Made by a program: the position numbers and the translations under genes. From the NCBI GenBank assembly GCA_037953625.1, contig CM075649.1, forward strand, positions 101,499,290 through 101,563,289: a stretch of DNA of 64,000 nt, read 5' to 3'. This DNA comes from Crotalaria pallida. Taxonomy: Eukaryota > Streptophyta > Magnoliopsida > Fabales > Fabaceae. Under the pieces are notes generated by a model. That model was not told the origin of the DNA. It was given only the letters and a program-made list of their open reading frames with translations, and ran no database searches. Positions 11,801-22,849 of the stretch are shown one piece after another (within the stretch, counting starts at the first letter, position 1; each line of letters starts with the position of its first letter).

Positions 11801-14620
11801 TTGTTTTACGAAAATAATCATGTTTTAAGATTTTCAACGAGGAATGAAAAACGTTTTGAGCTAAGGACAGTTTTTCTTAAAACAAGTTAATAACGAAAAT
11901 GTGTTTTAATTAATTCGAGGAACGTTACAGACAAGGGATTAAGGCAGTGGCAGCAACCAAGATCAGAGGAGACCGTGCACATCTAATTGCTGGACCTCAG
12001 GTGAGAGAGAAGCCTTCCTAAGACACCGTGGTAGCTAGGTGATTTATTAGGACGTTCCGTATCATCTCAAAGATCGGAACTAAGTGGTTAGAGTCAGTAG
12101 TATAAGTGGCAATTGTTTGATTGTGTGGGCACTTATACGAAGGTGACAAAGACCACAATTTTATCGTGTGATGTTGTGTGCATGCTGTTATTTACTTATT
12201 TTATTATACTCATTACTGTTGATTGAAGTGAGTGAATGGATGATGGACGTCTGTTACGTCCTGAATAAGGAAATGAAATTAACGAAATTGAAAGTAAAGT
12301 TATAAGTATGAGAGAATAACAATGATAAGATACAATGAGAAAGGAATGATGATTGGAAACAAAGTATGTGTTGGAAAAGAGAGATAAGAGTTGAGAGTGA
12401 GGAAAGAGTTGAATGATAATGATGAGGAATCGAGCCAGAGCTGGGAAGAGTGATGTTGATATGAGGAGTGATTTGAGTGGAGCTGGGCTCCTTCGTTTTG
12501 GTTTAGTCTGGGACTAGTGTTGAGTTGAGCTTGCTCCTCCATTAGCGCTCAGCAAAGTGGAAAAATTCTGAAAAGGTTTTTAAAAAATGGTTTTTGAAAA
12601 AGGTTTTCGAAAAGCAGTTTTTGAAAAGGTTTTTGAGAAGAGCTTCTTGAAATGATTTTTGAAAAGAAATTTTTAGAAAGAAGTTGGTGAAAAGGAAGTC
12701 TTTTGGAAATGTTTTGAAAGGAGGTGTAGTATAAAAAGTGTTTTCAGAAAAGTTTTTGAAAGGAAAATTTTGGGTAAGGTTGTGACAAGAGATTTTGTAA
12801 AGAATGGTGAGAAGAGAAATTCTTTTGAAAGTATTTATGAAATGAGGCTTTGTGTGAAAGTTTATAAAATGGTACCTTGAGATAGTCTTGAACAGATTGT
12901 TTGAGAAAAGATTTTGAAATGAGATGATTGTGAGAAAGGGAAATGTTGAGAAAGTTTGAGATATGAGATGTGAGATTGTGATGTGATCCCAGCTCTGTGC
13001 TATGTGAGTTTTGAGAAAGTGAAAGAATTGTGCAAAGTTAGAGGTCAGGACCCACTGAAGGGATGTACGAAGGGTGGACCGATCATTGGGCTAATTAAAT
13101 AGATAAAAGACTTTAAAAGATATTAACAGCGAACTCGGTGAGTTATGAGAGTTAACCCGAAGTTGTGGAGAGGAAGGAACGATAAGTATCTGCGGATACT
13201 TAGGACGAGATTGCATTAGGGGAGGACGATGACGGTGAAACGTCAAGAAGTCTAGAGTATTGTTGTAGACAGAACGAACTCCATAAGTGGTGCACTAACG
13301 TGGTGGGGACTGGGTCTAATACCGTGATAAGTTCTGTGCGCGCACTACAATAATACTGTCGCCCCCTAGATTGCAAATCGAGAACAGTGAGAGGGACTGG
13401 AGTGGGGCATCTTGTTTGCCACTGTGAGGCAGTGTGCCATGTTATTATGTGAATTGATATTGAGGCTGAGCCTCCTGGTCTAGGACCATTTGTGATTGAC
13501 AGCTGTTGTGCCCGCACGGTAAAGGTCCTGTACTCCTGTTTGCTTCCGACTAGGTGGTTGGTTGGCCGAGGAGATGTAGGCTTGAAACGTGAGTGCTAAC
13601 TACGAAGGAAACACGTACCTCGATGATTCTTTAATCCCCCTGATCATCGATGGTCATAATTCAATAAAACATTATAAGAAAGGAATTATATGAGCAAGAA
13701 ATGAAAGTGTGGAGAATGAGGGAGAGATTGAGAATGGATATGTGGGAAAGATGTGGAGTCTTACGAAAGAGATTGGAAACAAGAGTGGAGAAGTATAAAG
13801 GAGATGATAATAATAAGACAAAATAAATATGAGTTGTGAATAATAATGATAGCACGTTTGCTTGTTGCCTTGTATGTGTTGTGTATTATTTGTGTGTATC
13901 CTATTATCTTGCCTACCGTAATTCGACACCGTCGACGCTATGCGTCCGGAACGCTTACTCTCTCCTGTTCGTTGGCGCATCGGTGTCGCTGGTATTCCAA
14001 CGGGCAGACGAACCTCCACATGGAAGTCGGTATCCGGTCTCAGGAGGGTCACGGATGGAGAGCCATACCCCGTGGATGGATGTGGACGGGACACACGCAA
14101 GTGGTGGTCGAGGACCCGGAGCACAAGTTGAGTGGAGCTACCTCAAGCCCGTGTTTGGGAAGTATGTCCTATGTGGAGTACAGTTCATAGTCGCCGCCTC
14201 AGAGTCAGGGAACAGAGAACTCAGTAAGACTCTTCGGAGTAGAACTGAAGCCAAGCGTTGCAGAAGAGCCCAAGGATGCGAGTTAAGCAAGAACCCAAGG
14301 AGGATCGAGATCTTCATCCCATAGTTTTCATTAGGAAGAGTCGTAGGTAGGATAATTAGATAAGTGATGTATGTTTAGGTCAAGGATTATCGAAGTAATG
14401 TATCACTCTTGTAACTCGGCCCAACTTTTATCTTGTGAACTAGTTTGATTTTGTAAAACCGTTTTGAAAGATGTGGAAGTAAGTTTTACGTAACGACCCG
14501 GTTTTCCGGTAAGAACGTGAACATGCACCCACATCGTTTAAAAAAAAATGGCCTCATTTTTTTAGCAACTTTTAAAATAAATAACGATTATTTTCGGGAG
14601 GCGAAAATCGGAGCGTTACA
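8868..14620 (+). repeat. 3' LTR of the LARD-like element (5.75 kb)
   Basis: Near-identical direct repeat of 1941-7689, beginning TGTAACATCC and ending GCGTTACA. Differences from the 5' LTR are scattered single-base changes and small indels, for example a slightly longer TG run near 11350. It is followed by TAAAT, the target-site copy. Confidence 0.9.
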
Positions 14621-15490
14621 TAAATCATCCTGATCGTGATTTGTAACTGGGTTGGTATGAAAATTTTCAGGTGGAGGAAGTTGCATTACAGGGAGAGACT
14701 GAGGGTCCATAGTCTAGGTTATTTGGTTATGAGGGTGTATGGTAGCTGGTTGGTTTTGAGCGATCCTTGTCATTGCTTGTTGTTGAAGGTCGGCGATTGC
14801 TCAGCCTTGCTGTTCAATTAAGGTTGTCTGTCTATTGAGTATGTTAATCATCTCTTGCTCACGAGCACGATCCGATGCAGATGTGGCATAGGATCTACTA
14901 GTGGAATGGCTATGGCGGGAATTACCATGGGTAGTTCTTCCTGGTTTTAACGTAGTTCTGAGGGTTACGCTTATATGGTCAGGGTTGGGTTGAATAGGTG
15001 GGATCGGTCATTGACGGATATTTCTATCGTGGTGTGCCCGGGTTCCAGTAGATCTGGCTGTATTTCGGGTGGTTGGGGCTGTGCTGCTTGAATCTCCATG
15101 GGTGGAGGGAGGTGGTGTAGGAGGGGGTGGAGGAGGCGGCGGGGGAAGTAAATTTCGCAGGATCTGAAGTGGTTGGGGATTGCTTCCGGCTCTAGGGTGA
15201 GGAGATTGTGGAGTTTGGGAATGAATGGCGTGATTTCCACTATGGTTTTGGCTACGATTTGGGGGTGGCTGACTTTGCAAATTATTCGGCGGTTGCGGAT
15301 TATTTCCGGCTCCAGAATGAGACGTGCATGGTGGTTGCAAGTTATTTTCGCGATTCTGGTTGAGAACATCACGCAAGTCACCCACAGATTGCGGCTGTGG
15401 ATCATTGTTATTAGCGTTTCTGGGTCTGCCGCGAGAGCGGCCAATGCGATCACGAAGATCACCAACTTGACTTATGGTGGTGACCATGGT
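14621..15490 (-). pseudogene. Tat-lineage gag, N-terminal part
   Basis: Minus-strand reading from an ATG at about 15487 gives a proline-, asparagine- and serine-rich N-terminus (159 codons, with a run of prolines near 15120-15160), followed by fragments that lead into the gag at 1940. Stops and at least one frame change break it. TGA and TAG codons fall in the stretch 14700-14830, which otherwise reads as a glutamine-rich helix. It starts about 25 bases inside the primer site, as expected of gag. Proline-rich N-termini are common in Tat gag. Confidence 0.75.
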
Positions 15491-15514
15491 GGTGGTGGGA
15501 ATGATATGTTATTC

Positions 15515-15536
15515 TGATTCCCACGGACGGCGCCAA
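15515..15536 (-). other. Primer binding site of Tat element
   Basis: On the minus strand the sequence after the LTR reads TTGGCGCCGTCCGTGGGAA, the familiar primer site of plant Tat-type Ty3/gypsy elements. It fixes the LTR/interior boundary at 15536/15537 and the minus orientation of the element. Confidence 0.85.
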
Positions 15537-16103
15537 TGTCGTGTCCTTTGCCAAGATCAACCTTGAAGCTATGGAGGAACTTCGAAGAATGATCTCGACT
15601 AAGAGATTAATTTAGGACCTTTAGGATTTTTGTATATCAAGTTGGGATAAACAGGTTCTCCCTAGTCAACAATGTGTGTGCTAGTGTCAACTTATGGATG
15701 AGAAGACGTACCTTAGCCCCTATAGCATGGTGGTTCTTATAGGGGATTACCTGTATGCCGCAGGCCGTTCTGATAAGGCTTCTGGGAGGAAGAACTCAAG
15801 TAGGATTCGTAGAGGTTATGATATGATCATATCCGTAAATCCTGTATGCGATAGACTTTATCCAATACTGTTTTTATCTAACCAAGAGTCGTGGGAATCT
15901 AGGAGAAGCAGTTACGCTTTGATGAGACTGTAAACGATAAAGATAAGGATGAAAATCCTTTGCTCGGGTTTAATCTCGTTAGCGTGCAACCCCTCTGTAG
16001 AAACTCAGTTTGCTCGGTGTAAGATTCCGACCGTGTGCCCTGTTTCCATGTCTAAATGGTCGGTCAAAGGTGGCTTTGATCGGTTAGCACTCGGTCTACT
16101 ACA
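15537..16103 (-). repeat. 5' LTR of minus-strand Tat element (567 bp)
   Basis: On the plus strand this runs from TGTCGTGTCC to CTACTACA, so the LTR reads TGTAGTAGACC...GACA on the minus strand. It abuts the primer site. The outer end was set by comparison with the related LTR at 53086-53624, which ends in the similar CGGTCTACCACA; both also share GTGTGCTAGTGT followed by GACGTACCT-like sequence and AGCCCCT. The partner LTR lies before base 1, so no target duplication can be tested (GGTCC follows at 16104). Confidence 0.7.
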
Positions 16104-16288
16104 GGTCCACTACAATTATCATCATTATGGGATAGAGAGAATAGTTAATATAGCCACACTCTCATTCCAATTTAACCACCCTGAATGATTTTTACGAACT
16201 TATAATTCTATGCACATAACTCCTAAACATTCAGAAATATCACATAATGTCACTTGTGTAATGGGTTAAAAGAATGGTGCTTCTATTA

Positions 16289-16599
16289 TGCTCCGGCTTT
16301 TTATGCTCCGGACAAATTTTTTTTTTCAAAATCTAGTAAATCCAAAATATGTTTTAAGTTTTATGTTTTATTGATATGTACATTTTATTGTTATTTGGAT
16401 ATGAATTTTTTTATTATCTGCTTTCTGACATATGTCAAAAAATTATATTGAGCAAATCTGCATTAAAAATTGATATATTTTAATAAATTTGCATTAGAAA
16501 TTTGTATAAAAAATAATTCTGAGTAAATCTGCATTAGAAATCTAATAAAAAATTTTTAAGAAAATACAAGATGCTCCAGTGCATTTTAAGCCCGGAGCA
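16289..16599. mobile_element. Possible small MITE with ~25-bp imperfect inverted ends
   Basis: The left end TGCTCCGGCTTTTTATGC and the reverse complement of the right end, TGCTCCGGGCTTAAAATGC, match closely around a 260-bp AT-rich core. I cannot find a clear target duplication, so the family is open. The core contains three copies of a CTGCATTAAAAATT-like word. Confidence 0.4.
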
Positions 16600-17058
16600 G
16601 AGAAAATAATATTAATTTATTATTTTTTACTTTTAGTAATTTTAATAAGAAATGTCAAAATGCTAATAAGTATCTTTAGGACATGGATTTTTGACAAAGA
16701 AAATAATAATAATTTATTATATTTTACCTTTAGTAATTTTAATAGGTGTCTAGCAAGACAAAAAAAATAAATTGATACTCTTTTGTTCTAATTTATTTGT
16801 CATTTTAGGAATTTCACACGAATTAAGAAAGTTATTTAATATTTCAATTTTCAAGAAAAGAATAAGTCACATTTCTATATTATCCTCACACTACATCAAT
16901 TATCACACATTTCACAGATTTCAAAATTTTAAAAAACAATCTTAAAGTTGGAAAATATTAATTAATGTATCCTTAAATTTCTAAAGCGGCAAATAATTTG
17001 AAACAAGTTAAAAATGCAAAAATGATAGATAAAGTATAACGGATGGAGCATTGTTAGC
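16600..17058. other. AT-rich intergenic DNA with a direct repeat
   Basis: No gene seen. A ~50-bp AT-rich sequence containing CTTTAGTAATTTTAATA occurs at about 16602-16655 and again at 16699-16750, a direct repeat about 97 bp apart. The remainder is low-complexity AT-rich sequence. Confidence 0.5.
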
Positions 17059-17999
17059 AGCCAAGTCATTAACATAAATATTTTTTTAACCTCATCCCGT
17101 AGGGCTAAGGATAAGCACACCAAAGTGGTTAGGATGTCTTGAAAAAATAAAAACATGTCCTTTGATTTATTAGATGCATCATTTTCAAGACATTCTAACC
17201 ACTTTGGATGCTTATCCTCAGCTCTTAGGGCTGATTTAACATCCTACTTTTTATTACATTTATTAAATTTACAATCATGAAAATTTTAGGAAAATTTTCA
17301 CAAGGTTTACTTTAAAATATGGACTTTCCCTTAGAAAATTATACCTGTCAGATCCAGAATAAAAGAAATACACATTTGACTTACATTCATTGTAAACAAA
17401 TTATACATTATATTTCAACTTTGTAAAAAAAAATGTCAAAAGCTATTGGTTGCATTTTCTATGAATTGTATCATAGAATAGAGTAATTCCCCACACTTAG
17501 AAAATTACTCATCCTCAGCAGTCGAATATCCAAATCACCTTCAAAGCTTGTACCTAAAAATGTCAACTTAAAGGGTGAGCTGTTTTATCATAAATCAGGA
17601 AAAACACTTAACAACAATAATATAACATACATATACCTATGCACTTTAATACTTCTTTAACATTGTCATTATTCATCTTTATACTCTACTTTCTTTAACA
17701 TAATAGTGTACTTATATAATCTCATTCATAATTATCAACTAATGTCGATAATACATAATCATGAGCAATGCAACTTCTCCATACCTTTACTTTCTTTTTC
17801 CTTTTCATAACTTCGTATTCATTGCTACACTTCTTTTCTTTTACTTTAGATTCGTAGACATTGCTACGCTTTCTTTTGCTTACACTGTACTTCACGAGTA
17901 CGTCCATCATACAGTGTTAGGAACCATATTTCCTTTACTTTTCATTTTCCTCACATCGCCCTCCACACTTTAGGAAAGACCAACTAGGAGTAAACGTTC

Positions 18000-18350
18000 C
18001 TCTACCATCTTCTACACCATACTTCACGAGAACGTCCATCATACAGTGTGGAAACCCTTGTACTTCACAAATACGTCCATCATACAGGGTAGGAACAATC
18101 CTCTGTAGTCACGAAGTATGTAAGTGACCGATAGAACTATTATAGTGTGCACAGGACCAATCACCAATTCAACCAGTACTTCACGATACGTCCATCATAC
18201 TGGTCTCTGCTGGGGTAGATCAAAGTCCCCTATAATAGTTCCCGTGATTGTATCATAAGCACAATCAAATCACTATAATACTCTCGTCCATTAGTTCTAT
18301 GAATCTTCACGATAACGTCCATCAATTCATAGAACCTGGCCTTCACGTAA
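18000..18350 (+). repeat. Degenerate repeats of ACGTCCATCATAC in solo LTR
   Basis: The words CTTCACGA, ACGTCCATCA and TACAGTGT recur at about 17890, 18010, 18060, 18180 and 18305 in similar order, marking an old divergent tandem array inside the solo LTR. It occupies a similar place to the clearer 4-copy array in the solo LTR at 43302-46106. Confidence 0.55.
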
Positions 18351-18441
18351 TCTTTCCTAATTCCTAACGTCCACCTTACTCCTTAAATGCACGTGTTTCT
18401 AGTTCATTTTTATGGTTGTTAATAATCAAGCATTTATTTAA

Positions 18442-18785
18442 GGCTAAATTACTCATTTGGTCCCTTATCTTATTTTTCAAATTCAAATTGGTCCCTTACC
18501 TTTTTTTGGTTTCAAATTGGTCCCTTATGTTTCTTTTCGTTGTCAATTTGGTCCCAGAATCACTATTCATCATACGTGTGAATATCATATTAGTCCATGT
18601 ATACATTGTTGGAGAGAGAAAGTGACACGTGTCAATAACATATTGGTCCACATAGGATGAATACTGATTCTGAGACCAAATTGACAACGAAAAGAAACAT
18701 AAGGGACCAATTTGAAATCAAAAAAAGATAAGGGATCAATTTGAAATTGAAAAATAAGGTAAGGGATCAAATGAGTAATTTAGCC
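18442..18785. mobile_element. Mutator-type MITE with long inverted repeats, TSD TTTATTTAA
   Basis: Starts GGCTAAATTACTCATTTGGT and ends with its reverse complement; the inverted repeats run about 140 bp each with small differences. A perfect 9-bp target duplication TTTATTTAA lies at 18433-18441 and 18786-18794, the length made by Mutator-like transposases. It has no coding capacity. It sits within the solo LTR, so it is younger than that LTR's insertion or rode in with it. Confidence 0.88.
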
Positions 18786-19271
18786 TTTATTTAATGTTAC
18801 CACTTTGGAGGGGTGTTCTAACTTATGGTAATTGGCCATAATCATAAATAATAGATATTTAAGCATTATAACATTCATTTATTTACTTTAATAGCATTTA
18901 AGCATAAAACTTAACATTCAAATACCACATTCATTCTTTCATTCAACTTAGTAAACTTTCTTGTATTTAGTTACTTTACAAGTATAAGGACATTAATATC
19001 ATTCATTCATATATCATCATCAAATCCTTAGGCATAACATAGTTTAATTATTCATCATCATTATTCCTTAGCTAACCTGATTCTAGGTTTAAGAATCTTA
19101 TAGTTGCACATTAAACATAGAATTCAACATACACATATTTACATTCACATAGATATATCTATACCATTATTATTATCATTAAATCCTAATCCTAATTTAT
19201 GGAAAACAACTCCCCCTTACCTTAAATTGGAGGATAGAGAATGAATGGTGGAAGGGAGAGAGAACTTCTCT

Positions 19272-19306
19272 CCAAGCTCCAAGCTCCAAGCTCCAAGCTC
19301 CAAGCC
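19272..19306 (+). repeat. (CCAAGCT)5 microsatellite-like repeat
   Basis: Five head-to-tail copies of a 7-bp unit, the last with one change, inside the solo LTR. Confidence 0.9.
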
Positions 19307-19648
19307 TCTAATTCATTCCTCCTAGCTCTCTTTTCCTTGATCTTCTAACACTTCTAAGCTTCTTATTTTAATTAGGAGGCAAAAGCTACTTAATTTAGGA
19401 AGTGTTTTTAGGGTTTGATGGGGTGATGATGGATTAGTGAGAGGAGGAAGTGAATTGGTGTTATACTTGAGGGAAAACACTTGATTATTGATGAGAAATG
19501 GATTTGGGATGTTAATTTGATAAGTTTTTAAGTTGATTTGGTGTAATTGAAGGTTTTAGGGTTTGAGAGGGGAGATGGTCGAGTTTGGAGAAGAGGAAGT
19601 TATGAGGAAATTAGGTCATTTTCGTGCTTTTATTTTTGCAGGTCTGAT

Positions 19649-19731
19649 GAAAAGACTCGAGTCTTTTTGGAAATAATCTAGTCTTTTTATCGAAAATACT
19701 CGAGTCTTTCTTGAAAGACTCTAGTCTTTTG
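19649..19731. repeat. Array of AAAGACTCGAGTCTTT palindromes in LTR
   Basis: Four copies, some degenerate, of a palindrome centred on ACTCGAGT or ACTCTAGT lie within 83 bp, just upstream of the block that begins GTTAACCGTCGGATC. The related LTR at 43302-46106 has a different repeated motif (GTGCGCCTGGGCG) at the same place. The function is unknown; each copy is a possible protein-binding palindrome. Confidence 0.75.
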
Positions 19732-20034
19732 CCCAGTTCTCATATATTCATTTTCTTTCCTCTTCAAACTTCCATATCTTCTTCGTTAACCGTCGGATCT
19801 TGCTCAAATTTGAAAGCAAGCTTCCTAAAATTCTTATCTTCATATCCAACGGTGGAATTCACGTTTTGAGTTGTCAATCTTTTATTTTTTTAATTTCCTA
19901 TTATTATTTAACTATTAATAAAATTGGGGATGTTACAGCTGAGGTTTAAAAAACTCTTAACGTACTTAGGCGGTTTTGTCACAGGTTCTTGTTTTTTTTT
20001 TTCAATGTTTGGCTCCCAAAATTAGTTATGGGTT

Positions 20035-20350
20035 TGTCATACGCCCTTCTTATCCGACCAACTTTTGCTGACATGCTACTTCGAAATCCTAGTCAGACGA
20101 AAGAGATTAACCACATAGTGTCATGTGATGTTATGTAGACAAATACGACCTTTATCTCCAATCCTTTTCTTTTTTAAACTAAAAAAAATAAAAATAATAC
20201 TTTTTTTGGTTTTTTTAAATTTAAAAGAAAAAACCTTCGCCAGTATGGCATCACGTAACACTACATAGTTAATCTCCTACAATTAACTAGGATTTTGGTA
20301 TGACATATCAATAAAATTTGATCAAAATTGATTAAAGAGGTATATGACAC
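20035..20350. mobile_element. Degenerate foldback element with ~100-bp inverted arms
   Basis: The left arm (20035-20137) and right arm (20249-20350) are imperfect reverse complements: both end in TGTCATA/TATGACA and share a stretch reading CATCACRTRACACTAYRTRG plus TTAATCTC. The 110-bp loop is A/T homopolymer-rich. It has no coding sequence and no clear target duplication. The rest of 19973-20604 holds nothing I recognise. Confidence 0.5.
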
Positions 20351-20604
20351 TTAAAGTTTAAGAACTAAAAACATAATTAAGAAGCATGTGGTGTACCCCA
20401 CATGGTCATGTACAAGTCTTGAAACTTGAGAGTTGGAAATCATAAATTCAATCATGGACGCCACCATTTAGTAGAATTAATTTTTCTTCTTCTATCCCCG
20501 TAAAAAAAATATTTAATTTTACGTGTTTATCCTCTCGGTATCTAAGATTAAAGTTAGGAAAACCAATTTTTTAAAATCAACCAAATTGAACTAGAAAAGT
20601 GTTC

Positions 20605-21405
20605 TGTCGTAGGATCACTGTTCTTAGACAATCCGGCTAAGAGTTCGGAAATCCTACTTTTGATATCAGACGTGAAGTGAGCACCTTGAACACCAAGATA
20701 CCCACGCTCTTGTCGTTCTAATTTGGGGTGGTGTATGTGTTTGTGTGAGATGAGATAGATCATACCTGCTTGCCTTACCAGGTATTATATATGCATGCCA
20801 GCATAAATGGCATTGATTACCGCTTTCATGTGGCGGGTAAGGTTTCCTCTAAACGGCTCAGGCATAATGGGGAGTATTAAGTTGAGTGGAATCCTATGCT
20901 TATGAGGATAACGGAATTCTTCGGATTCCCTAACACGTGTGGCCGACTTGGTAGATTCTCACCGGTATTACGGTATGAGAATAGTGTCTGATATTCACTT
21001 ACTCATACCGGTATCCGGTATTTAGTTCCGTTGGACCTCCTTAAGCCTCATTTCGGTATGCCGGTTTCATATTTATTGGGCCTCTCTGGCCTCATACCGG
21101 CACACCGGTATCAGTGTATTTGGGCCTCTAAGGCCTCATACCGGTATCTGAGACCGGATTTAGTGGGTCTCTTAGGACCTTCTACCGATATCAGAATCCG
21201 GCTTCATTGGGCCTTTTAGGACCTCATACCGGTATCAGAATCCGGTTCATTTGGTCTCTTAGGACTTCATACCGGTATCAGAGTCCGGTCCATTGGGTCT
21301 CTTAGGACCTCATACCGGTATCAGAGTCCGGTCCATTGGGTCTCTTAGGACCTCATACCGGTATCTGAATCCGGCATACGGGTTCCGTGTAGGTGGTCCA
21401 TAACA
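20605..21405 (-). repeat. 3' LTR of second minus-strand Tat element
   Basis: The plus-strand right end is GGTGGTCCATAACA followed by GTATCCCCCCAAG, a reversed polypurine tract, so the LTR starts TGTTATGG on the minus strand. The left end near 20605 (TGTCGTAGGATC) is placed by likeness to TGTCGTGTCC at 15537 and is uncertain by tens of bases. The LTR contains a 43-bp minisatellite and many CCGGTAT words. Its outer partner would lie beyond 38150, where the element is broken. Confidence 0.6.
21046..21393 (+). repeat. 43-bp minisatellite, about 8 units, inside LTR
   Basis: The unit reads approximately CCTCATACCGGTATCAG, AGTCCGGTYCATTGGG, TCTCTTAGGA. The last four units differ at few positions; the first three are more diverged. 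The array lies in the U3 part of the minus-strand LTR. Confidence 0.9.
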
Positions 21406-21420
21406 GTATCCCCCCAAGTC
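21406..21420 (-). other. Polypurine tract (minus strand)
   Basis: Plus-strand GTATCCCCCCAAGTC is GACTTGGGGGGATAC on the minus strand, directly before the LTR start TGTTATGG. It marks the plus-strand primer for reverse transcription and fixes the orientation of this element. Confidence 0.75.
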
Positions 21421-22073
21421 ATGGTTTATGAATATAAGCCATGAGTTTCAAGTGACTTCAACGATTCAATCCAGATGTATTTATCAAACCAGATTACCGA
21501 CTTTGAGATGTTGGTTTTAATAGTGACTTCGAAATGTTGTTCTTTAATCTCAAAGTCTCAAGGGCTCAGTCTTCAAGGAAAAGAATTCCTACTTCCCCAT
21601 GACTGTGCCTGCTTCCATTTCCCGAGTTGGTGATTCCAGCATCCTAAATTTGAATCCAAAAATTTGAATTTTGTATCTTTCCAAGACTTCACATCTCCCA
21701 AGGACTAACTTTGCTCTTCAATCTGACACTAATCAGACTCCCCAAGGCCATCCCCTTTTCCTGTTCCCTAGGGAATCACCTGCTCCTAGAGGCTTATTGG
21801 AATCCGAGCTCCCATCTTTACTGTACCCACGAATTCGGATTTCCCAGTTTGGTTTCTTAAAGGATGCAGTAACTGATCTTCAGTTTTCTTTGGGAAGATG
21901 AGAAGAGGTGACTCTTTACTGCAACCATTATGGCCTTTCACTTCAACCATCATGACTTATCACTGCACTATTATGACTTCTTGTTGTCTTATTCAACTGA
22001 CACATCTCTTGAGTGGTCTTTCATCTAATGCAAGTACCCTTTCACCTGCTTCCTCTGAAAACCGAACTCCCTT

Positions 22074-22082
22074 TATAAATAG
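22074..22082 (+). promoter_or_regulatory. TATA box of the antisense ORF
   Basis: TATAAATAG in CCCTTTATAAATAGAGAGG lies 140 bp before the ATG at 22214, on the strand opposite to pol. A pyrimidine-rich leader follows. The spacing and sequence fit a plant core promoter driving the extra ORF separately from the element's LTR. The rest of the leader (21421-22073) holds no gene. Confidence 0.6.
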
Positions 22083-22213
22083 AGAGGAGCTTTTAGTGAT
22101 AAAACTCACTTCTCCTTTTTTTTCTCTGCTGCATACGAATTCATTCCTTCTCTCCCTCTTCCTTCCTTCATTCTCAGGTACATAACTTCTTATCCTTTAC
22201 TTTTTCTTTTATC

Positions 22214-22837
22214 ATGGACTCACTTCCTTCCAACAAACTCTCATGCTCTTCTTCTTCCAATTCGTCAAAGCCCTTTTCTGCCAACCTTGGTAATTCTGTT
22301 AGCCAACCCAGTGACCTTCAAAACTCTTCTTTTTCTGAAGACGAAAAGGAAGCTTTAGACGAACTAGTGAAGAAATGGATCATTAGGGATATGTTTAGTG
22401 AAGTCTCCAGCATTCCTTCTAAATTTTCTTTCCACACTTCCTCTCAGGAATCCATCATAGGGAAAAAGAGGTCTGAAACAAACCCTGAGGAATTCATCCT
22501 CCCTACTGACATTACTGGTTATGAAAGTGTAGACCTTGATGCCTTAGACAGACCCTCCATATATGTAGATGTCCAACTTTTACAGGAATACCATAACAAT
22601 GCTGACCTTGTGGCACCGGGACTTACTCCAAACTTTTCTGCCTTAGAGGCCCCTTCTTCTCAAAACTGAATTTGCTCTATAGGAAGCCGTCTCGAAAATT
22701 TCTTCTTCATGTATGTGGTTCTCTTTGAGACTTGTGGAGTTCGAATCCCTTTTACTGACTTCGGGTGTAGGATCCTTAGGCACTTAGAACTTGCTCCAAC
22801 ACAACTCCATCCTAATAGCTGGTGTTATTTGAGGGCT
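22214..22837 (+). pseudogene. Antisense extra ORF of Tat element, first part
   Basis: This ORF lies antisense to gag-pol between integrase and the 3' LTR, a position known for extra ORFs in Tat elements. From ATG 22214 a serine-rich N-terminus of 151 codons runs to a TGA at 22667. The same frame then continues into a sequence typical of the 'putative gypsy-type transposon' family (R-I-P-F-T-D-F, then L-A-P-T-Q-L-H-P-N-S-W near 22730-22825). The CACTA transposon interrupts it after an alanine codon at 22837, and the frame resumes at 33053. The protein's role in the retrotransposon is not known. Confidence 0.7.
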
Positions 22838-22849
22838 CACTACTGGAAA

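Larger units (their letters stand above)
1941..14620 (+). mobile_element. LARD-like non-autonomous LTR retrotransposon (Tekay-type signals)
   Basis: The element starts TGTAACATCC and ends GCGTTACA, with two directly repeated ends of 5,749 and 5,753 bp around an interior of 1,178 bp. An initiator-Met-tRNA primer site follows the first LTR, and a purine tract (about 8852-8867) precedes the second. These signals are those of Tekay/Del chromoviruses. The interior has no gag, protease, RT or integrase reading frame, so replication must have relied on proteins from another element. Long LTRs with a noncoding interior define LARDs, although here the interior is shorter than I would expect and the LTRs longer. 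In the first ~640 bp I count about seven differences between the LTRs, roughly 1%, so the insertion is fairly young. It lies inside the gag of the surrounding Tat element. Confidence 0.9.
17235..19937 (+). repeat. Solo LTR, Tekay-like (2.7 kb), TSD GCTGA
   Basis: It starts TTTAACATCC, apparently TGTAACATCC with one change, and ends GGGGATGTTACA. It is flanked by GCTGA on both sides (17230-17234 and 19938-19942), a perfect 5-bp duplication. No interior or second LTR is present, so this is a solo LTR left by LTR-LTR recombination. About 50-100 bp in it carries a block (AAAATTTTCACAAGGTTTACT then TGGACTTTCC) shared with the LTRs at 43302 and 40520. Near its 3' end GTTAACCGTCGGATCTTGCT and CCAACGGTGGAATT match the LTR ending at 46106. 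The 17980-18350 part is rich in CTTCACGA-ACGTCCATCATAC words repeated irregularly. Confidence 0.85.
17059..19972. mobile_element. Foldback (long inverted-repeat) element, split by a solo LTR
   Basis: Two ~110-bp arms face each other around a ~35-bp loop near 17160: CCAAAGTGGTTAGGATGTCTTGAAAA on the left pairs with a close reverse complement ending near 17215. The right arm stops at 17234, where a solo LTR begins, and resumes at 19943-19972, where it again matches the outer left arm (GCCAAGTCATTAAC against the reverse complement of GTACTTAGGC). The original element would be about 200 bp and strongly self-complementary. No target duplication was identified, so I do not assign a superfamily. Confidence 0.6.

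Noticed and set aside
15173..15517. Plus-strand 114-codon frame over the Tat gag start
   Set aside because: Shadow of the minus-strand proline-rich gag N-terminus.
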